Below, in pieces: positions 30,560 to 43,228 of a stretch of 64,000 nucleotides of DNA. Each line of letters begins with the position of its first letter. The first letter of the stretch is position 1. The translations under genes were made by a program, and so were the position numbers. The stretch spans positions 1 through 64,000 of the forward strand of contig NBIV01000302.1 in the NCBI GenBank assembly GCA_003194525.1, written 5' to 3'. The stretch comes from Gracilariopsis chorda (Eukaryota; Rhodophyta; Florideophyceae; Gracilariales; Gracilariaceae). The notes under the pieces are model-generated. The model worked only from the letters and a program-made list of their open reading frames with translations, ran no database searches and was not told the DNA's origin.

Positions 30560-32450
30560 TGTGGAGCGGTGCACGTGAAGGTTGTAGGCCTACGTGAGTG
30601 GGCCCAAGTATGCGTCCCAGTCCTTCTGGTGGTCTGCAGTATAGTTTCTAAACCTCAAGGCGATAATCTATTTGAACCTCTCTGCTTGGCCATGCGTCTG
30701 CGGATGATAAGCGGTGGTAAGCAGCTGTTTCATCCCCAGCATTCCTGAGAAGGGGCCGAAGAGTTTCACCGCGAAGTGGGCACCTTCATCCGTGACCAGT
30801 TACAGAGGTATCCCGTACGGGTAGACCCAATTCTCCAGAAAGGCGTCGGCAATAACTCCAGCAGTAGTGCTTCTCAGAGGAATGACGCGGGTGAGGTTCG
30901 AAAACTGGTCGGTGATAACCTGGATATAACGGTATCCTGGCTCCGAATTTGGTACAGGGCCCAGTATATCCATAGCTACAAACTCCAAAAGACCTGAAGA
31001 AGGAAACAAGGTTAAAGGGGTGCTATGCTTCCTAATGGTAACCCTAGTGGCGGCGCATGAACGGCAGTCCGCTACTGTTTGGAAAGCATCGTTGGCCATG
31101 TGAGACCAATAGAAATCTCTTCTCATGGTGAAATACCTACCGGAACCACCAGAGTGTTCTGCAAGGCGCAGACAATGCCAAAGATACAGAACCATAGCCC
31201 GCAGGCTGGGCGGTACCACAGTTTGGAGTGCGCCGTTAAGGGGTGCGCGGCGCACTGACACGTCATCCCGGTCTATATCGAAGAGAGTTGTGGGGTGTCC
31301 AACAGTGGTGAGGCTTTCGTCACAGAAAGGGTCCGAGCTCTGCTCCTTCAGTAGTTCGTCCATGGCTATGGGGAGTATTTACTTCTCCTCATGACCTAAA
31401 AACATCGCCTCAGTAAACTGGCATATTTTCCGCTGGGGTTATTACATTCCAAGAAATCTCCTGCAGGTTCGCTTCCTTTCTCCGTGCCACATAGGTTGAG
31501 GCACGGAACGCAGTCCTCCAAGGGGGTTGTATCTTCTCCATCGGTGGACATCTGGGACAGAGCGTCTGCTGCCTGGTGTTTCACGCCTACGTTATGGACG
31601 ACATCAATCTCGTACTCCAGTAGGCGCAACCTCCAACGTTCTAGGCGTCCGGAAGCGTCCGTCAAGGACAATATCCAATTCAGTGGAGCATGATCAGTCC
31701 TCAAGGTGAAGCGCGTTGTAGTACAATAGCCCTAAGGTCAGACGGCTGGCAAGCTGGAGTGTCAAAGAGGTGGACGAAGGACCAGAGCACTACTGGCTCG
31801 TTTCAATATTAGCCACGTGGGTCAGAGATAATTGTGATCTGAAGTGTGACCTCCAGTGAACCTGGCACTGCAGCACAGTGCACGGTAGAGAAGTGTAGTA
31901 TTTCGCTTAGTTTCTAAGTAGTAGTTACCGGTGGTGTAGAGCGCCTCGCCTACTATACTAGTTGGCTTGCGTGCAGCCGGCCATTGAGAGGTAAAAGCGA
32001 GCACCACATCCTTTCTCTAGTCGCCACCAAGCTTTCAGCAGATACAGATTTCCAAGCCATCTTTACGAGTGCGCCCGACCTGAAGGGACCTCAGATAACG
32101 CCCGTACATTGCGCCTGCACGTCAGAAGGTGCCCACGACACAACTAGACCCCAGTGAACTGTCACTCTAGTGGCTAGTACTCTGCCACTGCTACCCCTAC
32201 TAAGTATTACTTCCCCACTTGGCCTTTGCACTAGTATTCTACTACACGCATACCCTCCAGGTAGGAGCGCTGTAGTAGTACTGCCCACACGATAGCGAGA
32301 CATTCTCGCTTGGAGGTGGAGTAGTTCCACTCCGCCTGGAAGAGGCAACGATTCCACTAACCTATTGGCTGCAGTCCACCTTCCAGTTGTTCCTGTGAGA
32401 GAGTGCATTCCACCTAGTACTTACAGGCGTCCGTATCCAAAACCATGCGT
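30560..32450 (-). pseudogene. Element 4 integrase core and RNase H
   Basis: The integrase (31363-30800) shows the zinc region (EHSGGSGRYFTMRRDFYW, CRSCAATR), EFVAMDILGPVP (first Asp) and QVITDQFSNLTRVIPLRS. The part with the second Asp and Glu (below 30800) is fragmentary. RNase H pieces: RTDHAPLNWILSLTDASGRL and KHQAADALSQ (31704-31396), then a degenerate stretch 31800-32410. Multiple stops and frameshifts. Confidence 0.8.
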
Positions 32451-34371
32451 CCGTGCCGTCTCGGCAGAACCAATATCGGAGGTTCATTCAGCTTGCTGTT
32501 CAGGATTTCGAAAGCTTCATACTCCCCCTCCGTCAAGGTGCCAATTCGCGTCGGTTTATCTTTCTCCAAAAGGTGGTTCAATAGGACCGCTATTTGGGAG
32601 AAATTAGGAACATACCTGTGGAAGACGTTGCACAAACCTAAAAAAGAACGTACTTCCGTCTGCTCCGTCGGCAGTTTGGATTCCTTAATGGCGTCTGGGT
32701 CTTGCTTGATACCTGTAAGCGAACCGGGAGGACTACGTGTCCCAGGTAATCTACAGACTGCTTGAAGAAGAAACATTTCTCTAGCTTCAGAGTTAGGCCA
32801 GCATCCTTCAGGAGTTGGAAGACGTGTCTCACATTCGCTAAGTGCTTCTGCGCGGTGTACGAGAAAATAATGACGTCATAAATGTATAACAGGGCGTATT
32901 GCAACTTCAAATTTGACAGGATTATGTCCACTGCCCGCTCGAATGTGGCGGGGGCGTTTTTCAATCCTAAAAGCATCCTTAGGAATCTGAATATGCCACA
33001 GTGGGTGTTGAACGTTGTCTTGTCTTTATGGGCATCGTCCATCTAGATTTTGCACTATCCACAATTGGTGTCTAGAGTAGAGAATACCTAAGAATCACCT
33101 AAGGAGTCGATACATTCATCCATGCGGGGTATCGGGTAGGAATCCCGCACAGTTACCTCATTCAGGCGTCTTTTATTGATACAAAACCTCAGGGATACAT
33201 CTTTCTTCTTGGCGAACACCACCGGGGAGGCTCATTTGGAGGTGGAAGGCTTAGTCACGCTCTTGTCCAACATGCGTTGGATCTCCTCACGCTTGAAAGC
33301 GCGTCCATGGGGTCTGGCTCTCCTTGGGAGTTGATGTACCGGTTTCGCCCAAGGTGTAAACTGGATCCGATGCTTGGTCAAGTTCACTTGGCCCAAACGA
33401 CCAGGACACCCATCCTCAAAGGCGGATAATACTTCTATTATCCTTTGGCGATACCTCACGAATTCTTCGCCAATATGGAGCCTCTCCTGCCATGGGGCAG
33501 GGGGTGTCTCCTTAGGAGGCGCCGGTGGAGAATCGTTCTCCCTTGCGGTGACAGTTTCCGGTACGGCGAGGTATTCCTTTGGCGGAATCTGGGCCAGTCC
33601 TGTAGGAGCGGGCAAAGCTATCCACACTACGGTGCCCTTATGGAGCCTTAAAGGAGACTCCTTAAGGTTGGCAACGACAACCCTGAAGGGGATGGTTTGT
33701 ACTATCTCCATGACACAATTCGCCATCATGGAGTGTTGCCTCGTAGTAAACTAAGGGCTTCTCTGCAAGAAGGGCAAACCAGAGGTGGATGATTTCACCC
33801 ACACTTCGGCCTGGATCCTCGCGGGTATCTGAACACTTTTCATCACGCGGAGTTTGTTCGACTGCGTCTCTTTTGGAAGTCTACACACATGACGCGCAGT
33901 TGCGTCGGGTCCCGTAGATGCGGAAACGATACGTACAGGGGTGGCATTACGAAATTTCACCTTCCGCAGGCGTGGGTAGACGGCACACACATACCGGTCC
34001 ATAAAAGAAGTCCCCAGTATGCAGGGTGCGGCCAAGTTTGTCACCACCAAGAAACACATTCTAACAGTTAAGAATCCGACATGGAGATGTAAAGGCAGTG
34101 CCCCGAAGACGTTTAGGGTTCTCCGCGAGGCATTGCGCATCGTTGGTAACTTTTCCGTCCTTAAGGAGTTCAGGGCCAACCTGGGGATCATGTCGACATG
34201 CATCAGGTTTGGACCGGCGCCTGTGTCCGAGATGGCACGTGCAGTGGTTGATGCCAGAAGAGAGCATCCTAAGGAAACAAGAACTTTATAGTTCTCGCGT
34301 CGGAGCAGATATACTGATTCCTCGAAGGCAGTGGATTGGTCCGCTGACAATGGAGGGTCCACCAATTCCAT
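32414..34371 (-). pseudogene. Element 4 protease and reverse transcriptase
   Basis: Protease (34371-33751) holds RAISDTGAGPNLM with the DTGAG active site and CILGTSFMDRY. The 33729-33232 stretch covers the linker to RT (FEDGCPGRLGQVNLTKHRIQ). RT at 33042-32638 has LKNAPATFERAVDIIL, and the active-site box is YIYD instead of YLDD, so the first catalytic Asp is lost. The connection (FLGLCNVFHRYVPNFSQIAV) and the start of RNase H (VLDTDACKY) follow at 32776-32414. A stretch 33043-33230 is frame-broken. Confidence 0.83.
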
Positions 34372-34402
34372 TGCCCGATGGCATACGGGTTACCTCTTTT
34401 TA

Positions 34403-36802
34403 CTAGAGGCAACTTCCATTGGACTGAGGCTCGACAAAAAGTAGCCACGCGGAGCCTCTACACGCAGTCCTAACGGTTTCCCTGAGTGGAGGGTGTCGGA
34501 GTTTCAGGCGTTGAGTACGGTTGCAGCGGTGCAACCGGGGTGACGGCGTTCTCTTGAAAAGTGATAGAAGCTGCAGCCAGTGCAGCCGGTTCTTGCATAT
34601 GTGGTGACGGGACTGATTGAGCGGCTTTCCCCAGTGGGGTGCGTTATCCAGAACGACTTTGAGGGGGTGGAAATGACCATAAGCGATATGGTAACTATCA
34701 TTCTCCGTATAGGTGTCTTTCGCTGGCTGGGGATTCTTCTCCCTCTCCTGAAGGATGGTCGCTCTCATTGCCGGGGTGAGAGTGTTGCATTGCACCGGTT
34801 CTCGGGACAAAAGAATCTTACAAGGTGGTGGGTAAGTTCGAGGATTTGCGAAGCGCACGATCCTAAAGGATCCCGCTGAGGTGTATGAGGTGGGTGACGA
34901 CAATGTCCTTGAACGGGACAGTGCCCTTTGGTGTGACACAAAGCTGAGAGCAAGGGCGTGTTCATTCTGGTTGATAGTTAGATCTTCCACGGATTCCGAG
35001 GTGCTGGTGTCCAATGTGAAAGCCGTAGCTGTGCGATTCCTTAAGGTGAAGGGTTTGTCCGAAAGTAGAGCGTGGCTTCGCCGTGCAGCGCGGTGGGTGT
35101 CCCTGTAAGATTTCAGGAAGCGCGCTTACTCGGTACAGTTGTTCCAGGGATGCGGGGTCAAATGATTTTGCACCCCCGCGCGTATCGAAGGGAGGAGTCC
35201 CTCGACGAACAGCGACTTTAACCGCAGCTCAGAGTACAAGTTTTCGCACCTTAAGGCCTTGCTCCAGAATTTCTGGGGAAACTCCGTTTCGGTCATTCCC
35301 GACCTTTGCCGATAGGAGGTGACGTCAGCGTGGACATCCGCAATCAAACCGTCTGTAGCATACCGTTTCAGAAGGAAGTTGATGACCTCGATAAACGTCA
35401 TCAGGACTTCGGTTCCAGGATCATCCACAATGGCGCTTTCTCCTGTGAGGCAGAGTTGCACGAGGGAGTGCGCCTGCCCAGTGCGGTAGAACTGACAGCA
35501 CCACGTGGCGGTACCTTCATGCACGCTGTTGCTGTTATACGCCGAATGGAAGCGTGTAAGGAAGTTCAGGGCTGAGGTGGGGTCTTCGCCTGAAAAGATG
35601 TATTTCTTCACTTGAATATCCATTCGGCGCTGAATCTTCGTAAGTCGTTTGGGGACTGAATTGTCTTAAAAAGTGGAGCAATCATTCAACCTGTACGTTT
35701 CATAATCCACCAACGTAGCGAATAGATCATTTAACAGGACGTTCTCTCTGAACCTTGGTCGTTTCTCCTTCAGCGGTGCGTCGTCCTCTGAGTCGGAGCT
35801 GTTCTCGGAATCGGAGCCCGTACTAGTCTCCGAATCGGGGTGTCTTCTATTTCTTCTCTTGGTACTCCGTTTTCTGCTTCTTCTTTCCTGAGTAGCGTCT
35901 GGGGGTCTGACATGGTCTCCGGTATCGCCATTCATAAACAGAGTATCTTGTTCTCATCTCCGAAGGTGAATTTTGTCGCGACCGGTATCCTGTCCTCCTC
36001 CGTGGAGTATAAGTTCTCAACGGTTCGTAGTAGTATTCCCAAGGCTTCCCCGTTTCCTTGCAGCGGTATACTGTCCTTCTCTGGCGCGAGGAATGGCAGC
36101 ATTCTGTCCTCGCCTGCCCGGCAATAACTTAGGTTTTCATAGAGGAAACCTCTTCTGTACGGAAGATGCACTTTGAAACGCGGCTACCGGCTGTAGCTGC
36201 GTGGTCTGGGAGCAAACCTCCGCTCGGATAACATCAGAAATCACCTCCAGGAAAGCATCGGCATCAAAGAGGGCGTCTGGCGTGCGGTACGCACTTTTGA
36301 TCGCAATCTCCTCCACTAGGGCGTGGTGACGGGATCTAAGATGCACCTCGACACCTGCAGCAATCTGTCCGGCGAGCTCTTGTGAGAGCCAATCGGTGAG
36401 GCTTTGGGCCATATACTGAATAAGTGTATCGGATCCTATCGCGCCTTAGGCCTGGATCTCCTGAGGTGGCGGTGGTTGTGTCGCCGTCTGGGGTTCTTCA
36501 AATTTCACAGTGGCATGATCCTGAGGCTCGGCGGGGTTATCCTCTATTCTCGGGTGATGTACTCTCCTTAGGCGTTGTCGGAACCGGTCCACACTAGAGC
36601 CAGCATTACGTAGGAGACGTTTATAATCATCTAGCATGGCGGTGGGTCCTTGACCGGCACTCTGCGTGCTGCGTCCACTCTGGGAGCCAGGTACCTGAGG
36701 AGCCTGAGAGGGGGTTTCTTTGGTAGGTTCTCGGGCGTCCATAGAGGAGGAGGTCGGGGTGATTTGCTTCCACTTCCAAATCAGCTTTAAGAGCGATTCC
36801 AC
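34403..36802 (-). pseudogene. Element 4 gag remnants
   Basis: Likely start MDAREPTKETPSQ near 36741 in a Pro/Gln-rich N-terminus with a helix (LDDYKRLLRNAGSSVDRFRQ). Then come a helical piece (36412-36137), an acidic Ser-rich piece (35935-35666) and the capsid-like core (35623-35126: FSGEDPTSALNFLTRFHS, TETEFPQKFWSKALRCENLY), matching Element 2 gag. A C-terminal part is at 35014-34403. Frameshifts separate these pieces; no intact zinc knuckle is visible. Confidence 0.75.
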
Positions 36803-36912
36803 TACGAGGGCTGTCCAGTCGGTGTGAGTGTAGTGCTTTTCTGTCGCGCTCCGTTAGATACACCTCAAGGAAAGAATCTCCTATGTCGAGAGACCAATTC
36901 TGGTACACCCAG

Positions 36913-37465
36913 TGGTGAGCACAACCTCCGTAGAATAGGACTTCTAGATTTGGCCTAACAGATGGGTTTCAGTAGGTGGTGGTCTCCTTAACATAAGAGC
37001 AGCGACTGGGGGAGTCCTGAAAGGAGATCCGCAAGCACTAAGAGGAGAGCAGGTTCATTGGGCGGAGGATAATTATACTGGCGCTGCTATAGGACGCGCT
37101 GGGTATTGGCAGCTTAGAAAGCACACCTAGAGGATGACGTAATAGTGTATCTGAAGGCGTGTATCACGAGGCTGAACCAGACTAACTATAAGAAGCCTCG
37201 AGTGTGCTTGGTTTACTTGCCCGGAGGTGGAACTCCAGCGGTGCGCACTATGTACAGTGCCGCGAGCTGACCTCGACGGAAACTATCTACTGTACACTAT
37301 AAAAATCTAAGTTAGGGTATTCTACCTAATCGAATTACATTCCGCTGGAACGATTCCTCTTGAGTGGTGTGCTACGTGGCACTAGTTAGAAAATACAGAT
37401 TCTCTGTTAGGAATCTTCCGTAGCAGCCCATCCTTAGGAGGGTATATAGTACCCACTCTACTACA
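36913..37465 (-). repeat. 5' LTR of Element 4 (553 bp)
   Basis: It matches 26971-27521 along its length; plus-strand edges TGGTGAGCACAAC and CTCTACTACA. The adjacent internal sequence (36892-36911) reads TGGGTGTACCAGAATTGG on the minus strand, a possible primer site, but its complement does not fit a normal tRNA 3' end well. Confidence 0.82.
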
Positions 37466-37642
37466 ACCTGGATCGGAGTATTGAGCTCACTAGAAACATA
37501 CAATTGGGCAGAAATCAACAGTCGGTATGGTCTGGATATCTGTAAATCATCCAAACGTGGGGAGTTCTTTGTAGCAAAATACTCCAAGGCTGGATGTTTA
37601 CCAGCTTCAGGTAAGCGCGATACTTGTTTGCAATGCTACCAA
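37466..37642. other. Short unassigned gap
   Basis: 177 bp between the Element 4 LTR and the next LTR. A minus-strand open stretch reads YFATKNSPRLDDLQISRPY; I do not recognise it. Confidence 0.4.
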
Positions 37643-38315
37643 TGCTAGGAACAGGAATGCAATGGTTGAGAATGGTGGGACGTCGATAGTGATGGTCCGA
37701 GTTGAAGTTCGGAGCATCCATTGGCGGTCATATAGAGGTTCCAGCCTAGTTCTATCAGTGCCATTAGACAATGAGAAATCATCCGGGGTTAATGGCATCA
37801 TGATTGGTCTTCTTTTTGGCCGCCATACGTGGGTGGTTTACCGGGTTCAATGCCAGATCTAGCCGTTTGATGACTTGGCGATTTTTCCAGCTCATGGCTT
37901 GTTCTATGACTTGGCAAGGATCAGCAACAGGCAGGATATTGATGATCTGGCACTACCACAAGGTGCTCATGATGATTTGACGGGGATCTCTCAGGAACCG
38001 TCTATGACCGTTTGATCATTTCTGTACTATGTGAGGTGTTTGTAGACGTTGTGAGTAGTAGGCAACGTGTATTTTGGATCCATCTTTGTCCACGTGGCCG
38101 GTCGGGGCTTTTGTGAGATAAGTATGTTGTCGTATCATAATGACAGTATATCATGAAAGATGTCAACTCGGCTTGGAGGCCAGGTAGACATGTCAAATAG
38201 GTAACTGATCTCTTCAGAAGATCGAGTAGCATAAAAACAGGAAACGTAGACGCATTGTAACTTATGCTAGAGCCAACTATACTCAACAAAAGGTAGAATA
38301 GTAATTGATCTAATA
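37643..38315 (-). repeat. LTR of the Element 5 family, 673 bp
   Basis: Same length and orientation as 20208-20880; plus-strand edges TGCTAGGAACAGG and CTAATA. No target duplication (ACCAA left, GTACT right), and neither a PPT nor a PBS adjoins it. It is therefore a leftover after deletion rather than a clean solo LTR. Element 3 begins, truncated, directly to its right. Confidence 0.8.
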
Positions 38316-38363
38316 GTACTTCAACTGCTTTCGTCGTTGTAAGACCAGCATCAATTCGCACTG

Positions 38364-41300
38364 GTGAACAGAGTCGTTTTTATCAACTTTGATGTTCTTT
38401 TTAAGGTCCTGGTTACCAACGTTGGCAAAAACACTCAGTGGTTAATCGAAAACCAAGTCCTGGGTTCGGTTCTCCCACACCTGGGGGTAATCTTGCCAAA
38501 GAACATTCCAGGGGCTGCCATCCTGGGAGTGGAAGACCATAAGGAGAGGACCGACAACTCAAACAACGCTGAGCGCAATTCGGATCCCGACCTCGAAAGT
38601 GAACGAAATGAAGCAACTCGTGCGCTACCACCTGGTTCATAACAGGCAAATCTTATGGAAGAACTCGAAAAGCTCGATTTGGATCATGTCCCTGACTCTT
38701 ATCGTGAGAAACTACGGGATATGCTTCGTGAGTCTACCCCCATGTGGGACGGTTCCCTTGGAATAACAGGAATAACCGAGCACCGTACTGATTTCTTACC
38801 GAGCACTCGGCCAATTGCACAGCATCCGTATCGCGGTAGACTGACAGCCCATGAAGAGGAAAAATCTCAAGTCCAGGAGATGCTACGCGCTGGCGTCATT
38901 GAACCAGCTCAGTACGCTTGGGCTTCGCCAGTAGTGCTCGTTCCAAAATCGGATGAATCGTGGAGATTTTGTATTGATTAACGACTTGTCAACCAAGGTA
39001 TCATCAAAGACGTTTACCCGATCCCTCGGATGGACAAGTACATCGACTCAATTAGGAGTGCTACGGTGTTCACCGCTCTTGACGCCAATTGGGGTGATTT
39101 TCAAGTGCCTATCCGCAAGGAGGACTGCGATAAAACTGCGTTTGTGTTTCACCAACGACTATATTGGTTTCAAAGAATGCCCTTCGGGATAACTAATGCA
39201 CGTGCTACGTTCCAAAGTGCCATAGATATTCTATTGGTCAGGTTCAAATGGAAAACCAGATTGGTGTATCTCGACGATGTAATCGTGTTCTCCAACAACT
39301 TGGATGATCATATAACCAATGTGAGGAACGTCATGCGTTTGCTGCGAGATGCAGGCACTACTCTGAAACTCAAGAAGTGCAAACTATCTACCGATTCGGT
39401 GAAGTATCTTGGACATATAATCAGCCCCAGGCATCTCTCGATAGACGAGGTAAGAATTAAGTCGCTGAAGAACGCGAAACATTCGACTACGCAAACGGAA
39501 CTCCGATATTTTCTCAGAATTTGTAACGTATATCTTCGGTTTGTCCCGAGTTTTGCGGAGCTTGCGACACCGCTGATTTCACTCCTGTAGAAGAGACAAC
39601 CACTGAAACTGGAAATTTTTGGCAATGCAGAGCGTCTGCCTTCACGTTTCTCATCAATGCCGTGATGTATCCGCCAATATTGGCGCTGCCAAGTCTCGGT
39701 TTAGCTTATGAAGTGGATACTAATGCCAGTGATGACCAGGTCGGTTATGTGCTAATTAAAGTGACCGCAGAGAGTGAACGCTCCACTATCAGATATTGGT
39801 CTCGGACATTGAACATGCATGAATGTAGCTACTTGGTTTCTGAGAAAGAGTGTCTCGCCATTGTTTGGGAGATCGCCACCCTTCGACCATATCTTACGGG
39901 ACCCCATTTCAAGGTACATACGGGTCACTCCTGCCTCCGTCGGCTCATGGAGATTGCCGAATCATTGTGGCGGCTCATGCATTGGCCCCACCCACTCTAA
40001 GAATTCGATTTCGAAGTACTCTACAAAAAGGTAACCCTAAACACGCAACCCGACGCGTTATCCGGGCTGGGAACCACTGCAGAAGCAGAACCGGTTGATG
40101 ATCTCGAGATACCGTGTTTTGGGGTTGAGAACGATGAAAGGAATACCAAGGATTGGTCAGACGACATTTGTGATGAAGGTTTAGCTTTTCAAACTTCGGA
40201 GCCCCCGAGCGAAGGCTCCGTTACGTCTATTACTCCTGAGTACTTGATTCGCGAGCAGCAATGCGACCCGTTATGTACGCCGATTCAAGCTCGTCTCCAT
40301 GGAGGATATGAAGTACCTTTTTCGACGAAAGATCATGGAACACTTGTGAGGTAGGTTGATTCTTCTCCACACATTGTGGTCCACTTTTTGCAGAGACGGG
40401 TTCTCCACCATTCTCATTATGTGAAACCTGGAGTACACCCACGGGGTAGGAAGTTATATCTAACTCTCCGCAGAGCTTTGTACTGGCTGGCTATGGCCTT
40501 TTACTGTTATGCAGCTCGCCTCTCTTGTACGGCATGCGCGGAGAACAACGTGAAGCTACGGAAATACTCTAAGACGCTAACGTTGTTCCCAGCTCGCACT
40601 CCACTGGAATTCGTGGCCATCAATATACTCAGTGAGTTGATTTGGTCACCCCGAGGAAACCGCTACCTGTTAATAATACCCGAACAGTCTTCTAAACTCG
40701 TACAGACAGTGCCACCTAAACGAATAACCGCTGCCGCGGTGGCACAAGCCTTCTTCACACACTGAGTATTCGTTTGCATTTCACTGGTCGATTTGTTATC
40801 CGAAGATGGCCCCCAGTTTACGTCAAAGTTGTTTCAAGACGTTTCTCGTATTCTCGATGTTCGAAGAATATTCGTCACAATAAATCACTCGCAAGGTAAT
40901 GGACAAGTGGAACGATTTAATTGTACGATGCTTAACGCATTACGATCCTATACTGCGGATGAACCTAAGGATTGGGAACTGAATGCAGATGCGATTACGT
41001 ATGCCTACAATACCCAGGTACATCGGGTTCCGTCACTTTCACCTTTTGAGTTGGTGCTGTCGTGAATCCCATCCCCGGTGGCAATCGAGGCCTAACCGAC
41101 TTTGTCGGTGTACCCTCCACCGTGTTTAAACAGGGATACCTGGAGAGAATGGATAAATAAGATGATTCCAGTTGCCCGGAAAGCTATGGACAAAGTTCAA
41201 CTTGCGTACAAGCGTAAGTTCGACGGCCAGCTCCGTCAACCGCTACCACAGGTTAACCGAAATGAGTTTGTTTTTTTTTCGTAAGGAGTATTATGATCCT

Positions 41301-41464
41301 GCAAAGGAAAAGCTTCATAAGCTTTCTATTATCGTGGAAGCACCCTATCGCGTGGTTTCTACAGCCAAGGACACAGTCGCCTTGGACATTAACGAACAAC
41401 ACGAACCGGTTTCGCGCGACTCCGTTACTGTATCTCCTCATCCTAAACCAGCCCCTGATACCGG
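38364..41464 (+). pseudogene. Element 3 pol: RT, RNase H, integrase
   Basis: It starts inside the linker before RT (ENQVLGSVLPH). RT: LRAGVIEPAQYAWASPVV, a nonsense codon at 38979-38981 where Element 2 has Tyr, FTALDANWGDFQVPI, and RLVYLDDVIVFS with the YLDD box kept. RNase H (39662-40000) has EVDTNASDDQVGYVL. Integrase (40376-41065) has SCTACAENNVKLRKYSK, EFVAINILSEL (first catalytic Asp replaced by Asn), LLSEDGPQFTS and GNGQVERFNCTML. The C-terminus is at 41102-41464 (IPVARKAMDKVQLAYKRKF). At least five interruptions. Confidence 0.87.
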
Positions 41465-41492
41465 CCATAATTCCGACGGTAATCTGGACTGA

Positions 41493-42905
41493 GACAAATC
41501 GCTCGTGGTTCATTCTCCATCGCAGCCAGCGATTGTACTGCATCCGGATCTTGGTTTATCGGATTTACCAAAGGAAACGGATCTCCGTCTTCAGGACATG
41601 TCCCCGGATATCTCGGCTCACTCCATTCGAGTCAACCCGCCACCCACCCAACTCACCCCCCAGGCTTCGCCTAGGGAGGGAGAGGGAGGTGCGATCGTTG
41701 TCAATTTACCGGCGTCACCGGGGAAATTTATTCCTGAGCACCAAACGGTTAATCGCACAGTGCAAGACGTTGAATTAGGACCCCGCAAGGTGAATGGGAA
41801 TCCCACTAGGGAAAGCCCTTAAAGCAAAGACACTGCCGTAACAGCGCACGCCCCCGTGGCTCGCCTGCTGAAATCAGGACTCTGCAGTAGCTATAACACG
41901 CAAGGGGTTGCTCCTCGGACTAAGGGCGAACCGCGCCCAGTGATGGCCGACCCTGAATTGCGTTACCTCGACAAGGACGACGACCCCGATCGGGTGCACC
42001 CCACGCGTTGGTGCTTGTACTACCTGATTGCTGGGAATAACAAGGGTTTCGTGGAGCTCTTGAAGAGATAAAACGTTAAGACCTGCGCCACGGCGTATGG
42101 GAAGTTCACGCGGAACGTGCGTCACATGGGGCACAGCTGATATACGCACTTGGACGTGGCACGCTTACAGCATCGCGGATCACTGAGTTGCAGAAGTAAC
42201 GGGTACTGTATCCGTGTACACGGCCACCCGTGGCACCCATCGGCAAGGGTTTACGTAAAATGGCACCGACACTTTGTGGACGTCCGGTGGCGACGGTCAT
42301 CATATCAGGATCCAGTTTGCAAACAACGTAGCCGGTCGATCCACCTCTATGCTTAGGGAGTCCGGCACACGACTATCTTCGTCAAGCGGTAATCGCGACC
42401 CTGTGAGGCGCTAACCAAATCTTAGACGCTACTGTTCGCCGGGTAACGAATTTTGGAAGCTCATGTGGGCACGTAGCACTCCTAAAGGCGAATTCTATCT
42501 GGGCATACTTTCAGATTTGCGCTACGACGCGTATCACGGAAGTTACTGTTCGGCCGAATTGACAGACCTACGGAAAGTAAATCCCAAGTCCCTGGGCTTT
42601 GAGAACCGTAATACTCTCTATCAGGGTTGAAAATTAGTCCTTTGGTACTCCTGAAGGGTTCGTCTATACGGGAACTCGTCATGAGACCCATGAAATCGGA
42701 CACTTATACCTGAGAATTCGTTGTCGAACGCATCATGCGTCACAAATATGACCCAAAAGGGTTGGTTTATTACCAAATCCGTTGGTATGGATACCCCCTA
42801 GAACAGGACACGATGGAACCCATCGAATACCTACCTAGGGCTCAAGTCCTACAATATCACCGCAGAACTCGGACATCCATACCAGCAATGGGGGATAAAG
42901 CCTAA
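41493..42905 (+). pseudogene. Element 3 linker and chromodomain
   Basis: A Pro/Ser/Arg-rich linker with broken frames (41505-41822 and beyond) leads to a chromodomain at 42714-42905: EFVVERIMRHKYDPKGLVYY, QIRWYGYPLEQDTMEPIEYL, RAQVLQYHRRTRT. It aligns with the chromodomains of Elements 1 and 2. The stop falls at 42903-42905. Confidence 0.8.
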
Positions 42906-43228
42906 GTAGGGTAGAACCGTACCCGATCCCCGAAGGGTATGAAGTGACCTTGAAGCGGAGAAGCTCGAAGAAGAGAAGAGGAGGAAGAAGATCCTCACGG
43001 ATGGAACAAGAAGTTGATGAACTGTAGCAAATGGAATACTACCAAATTAAGGGTTATACTGGCTCAACGGTTTAAAGAAGAAATGGCATGATGATGAAGA
43101 ACACTATGAAGTGGAGAACGCAGAAAAGGAATGAATAAAGAAGTACGAAGAAAACCAATTTTGGTTTAATCCAGAAGCTATTGCAAGATTTATCACCGAT
43201 ACGTGAAGGTCAGAATACTGAGTACAAG

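Larger units (their letters stand above)
26971..37465 (-). mobile_element. Element 4: Ty3/gypsy retrotransposon with both LTRs, decayed
   Basis: The LTRs at 26971-27521 and 36913-37465 enclose gag (36802-34403), protease (34371), RT, RNase H, integrase and chromodomain (to 29378) on the minus strand, plus a plus-strand extra ORF between chromodomain and 3' LTR. It is the same broad lineage as Elements 1-3 by gag core, protease DTGAG context and layout, but distant. Coding regions are heavily broken, a solo LTR of another family is inserted at 28224-28873, and a rearranged gag-like piece sits in the integrase region. No clear target duplication: GCCAG left, ACCTG right. Confidence 0.88.

Noticed and set aside
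36892-36911. Clear primer binding site for Element 4
   Set aside because: The sequence starts TGGG after the LTR, but its complement lacks a plausible T-stem and acceptor layout, so I do not list it as a feature.
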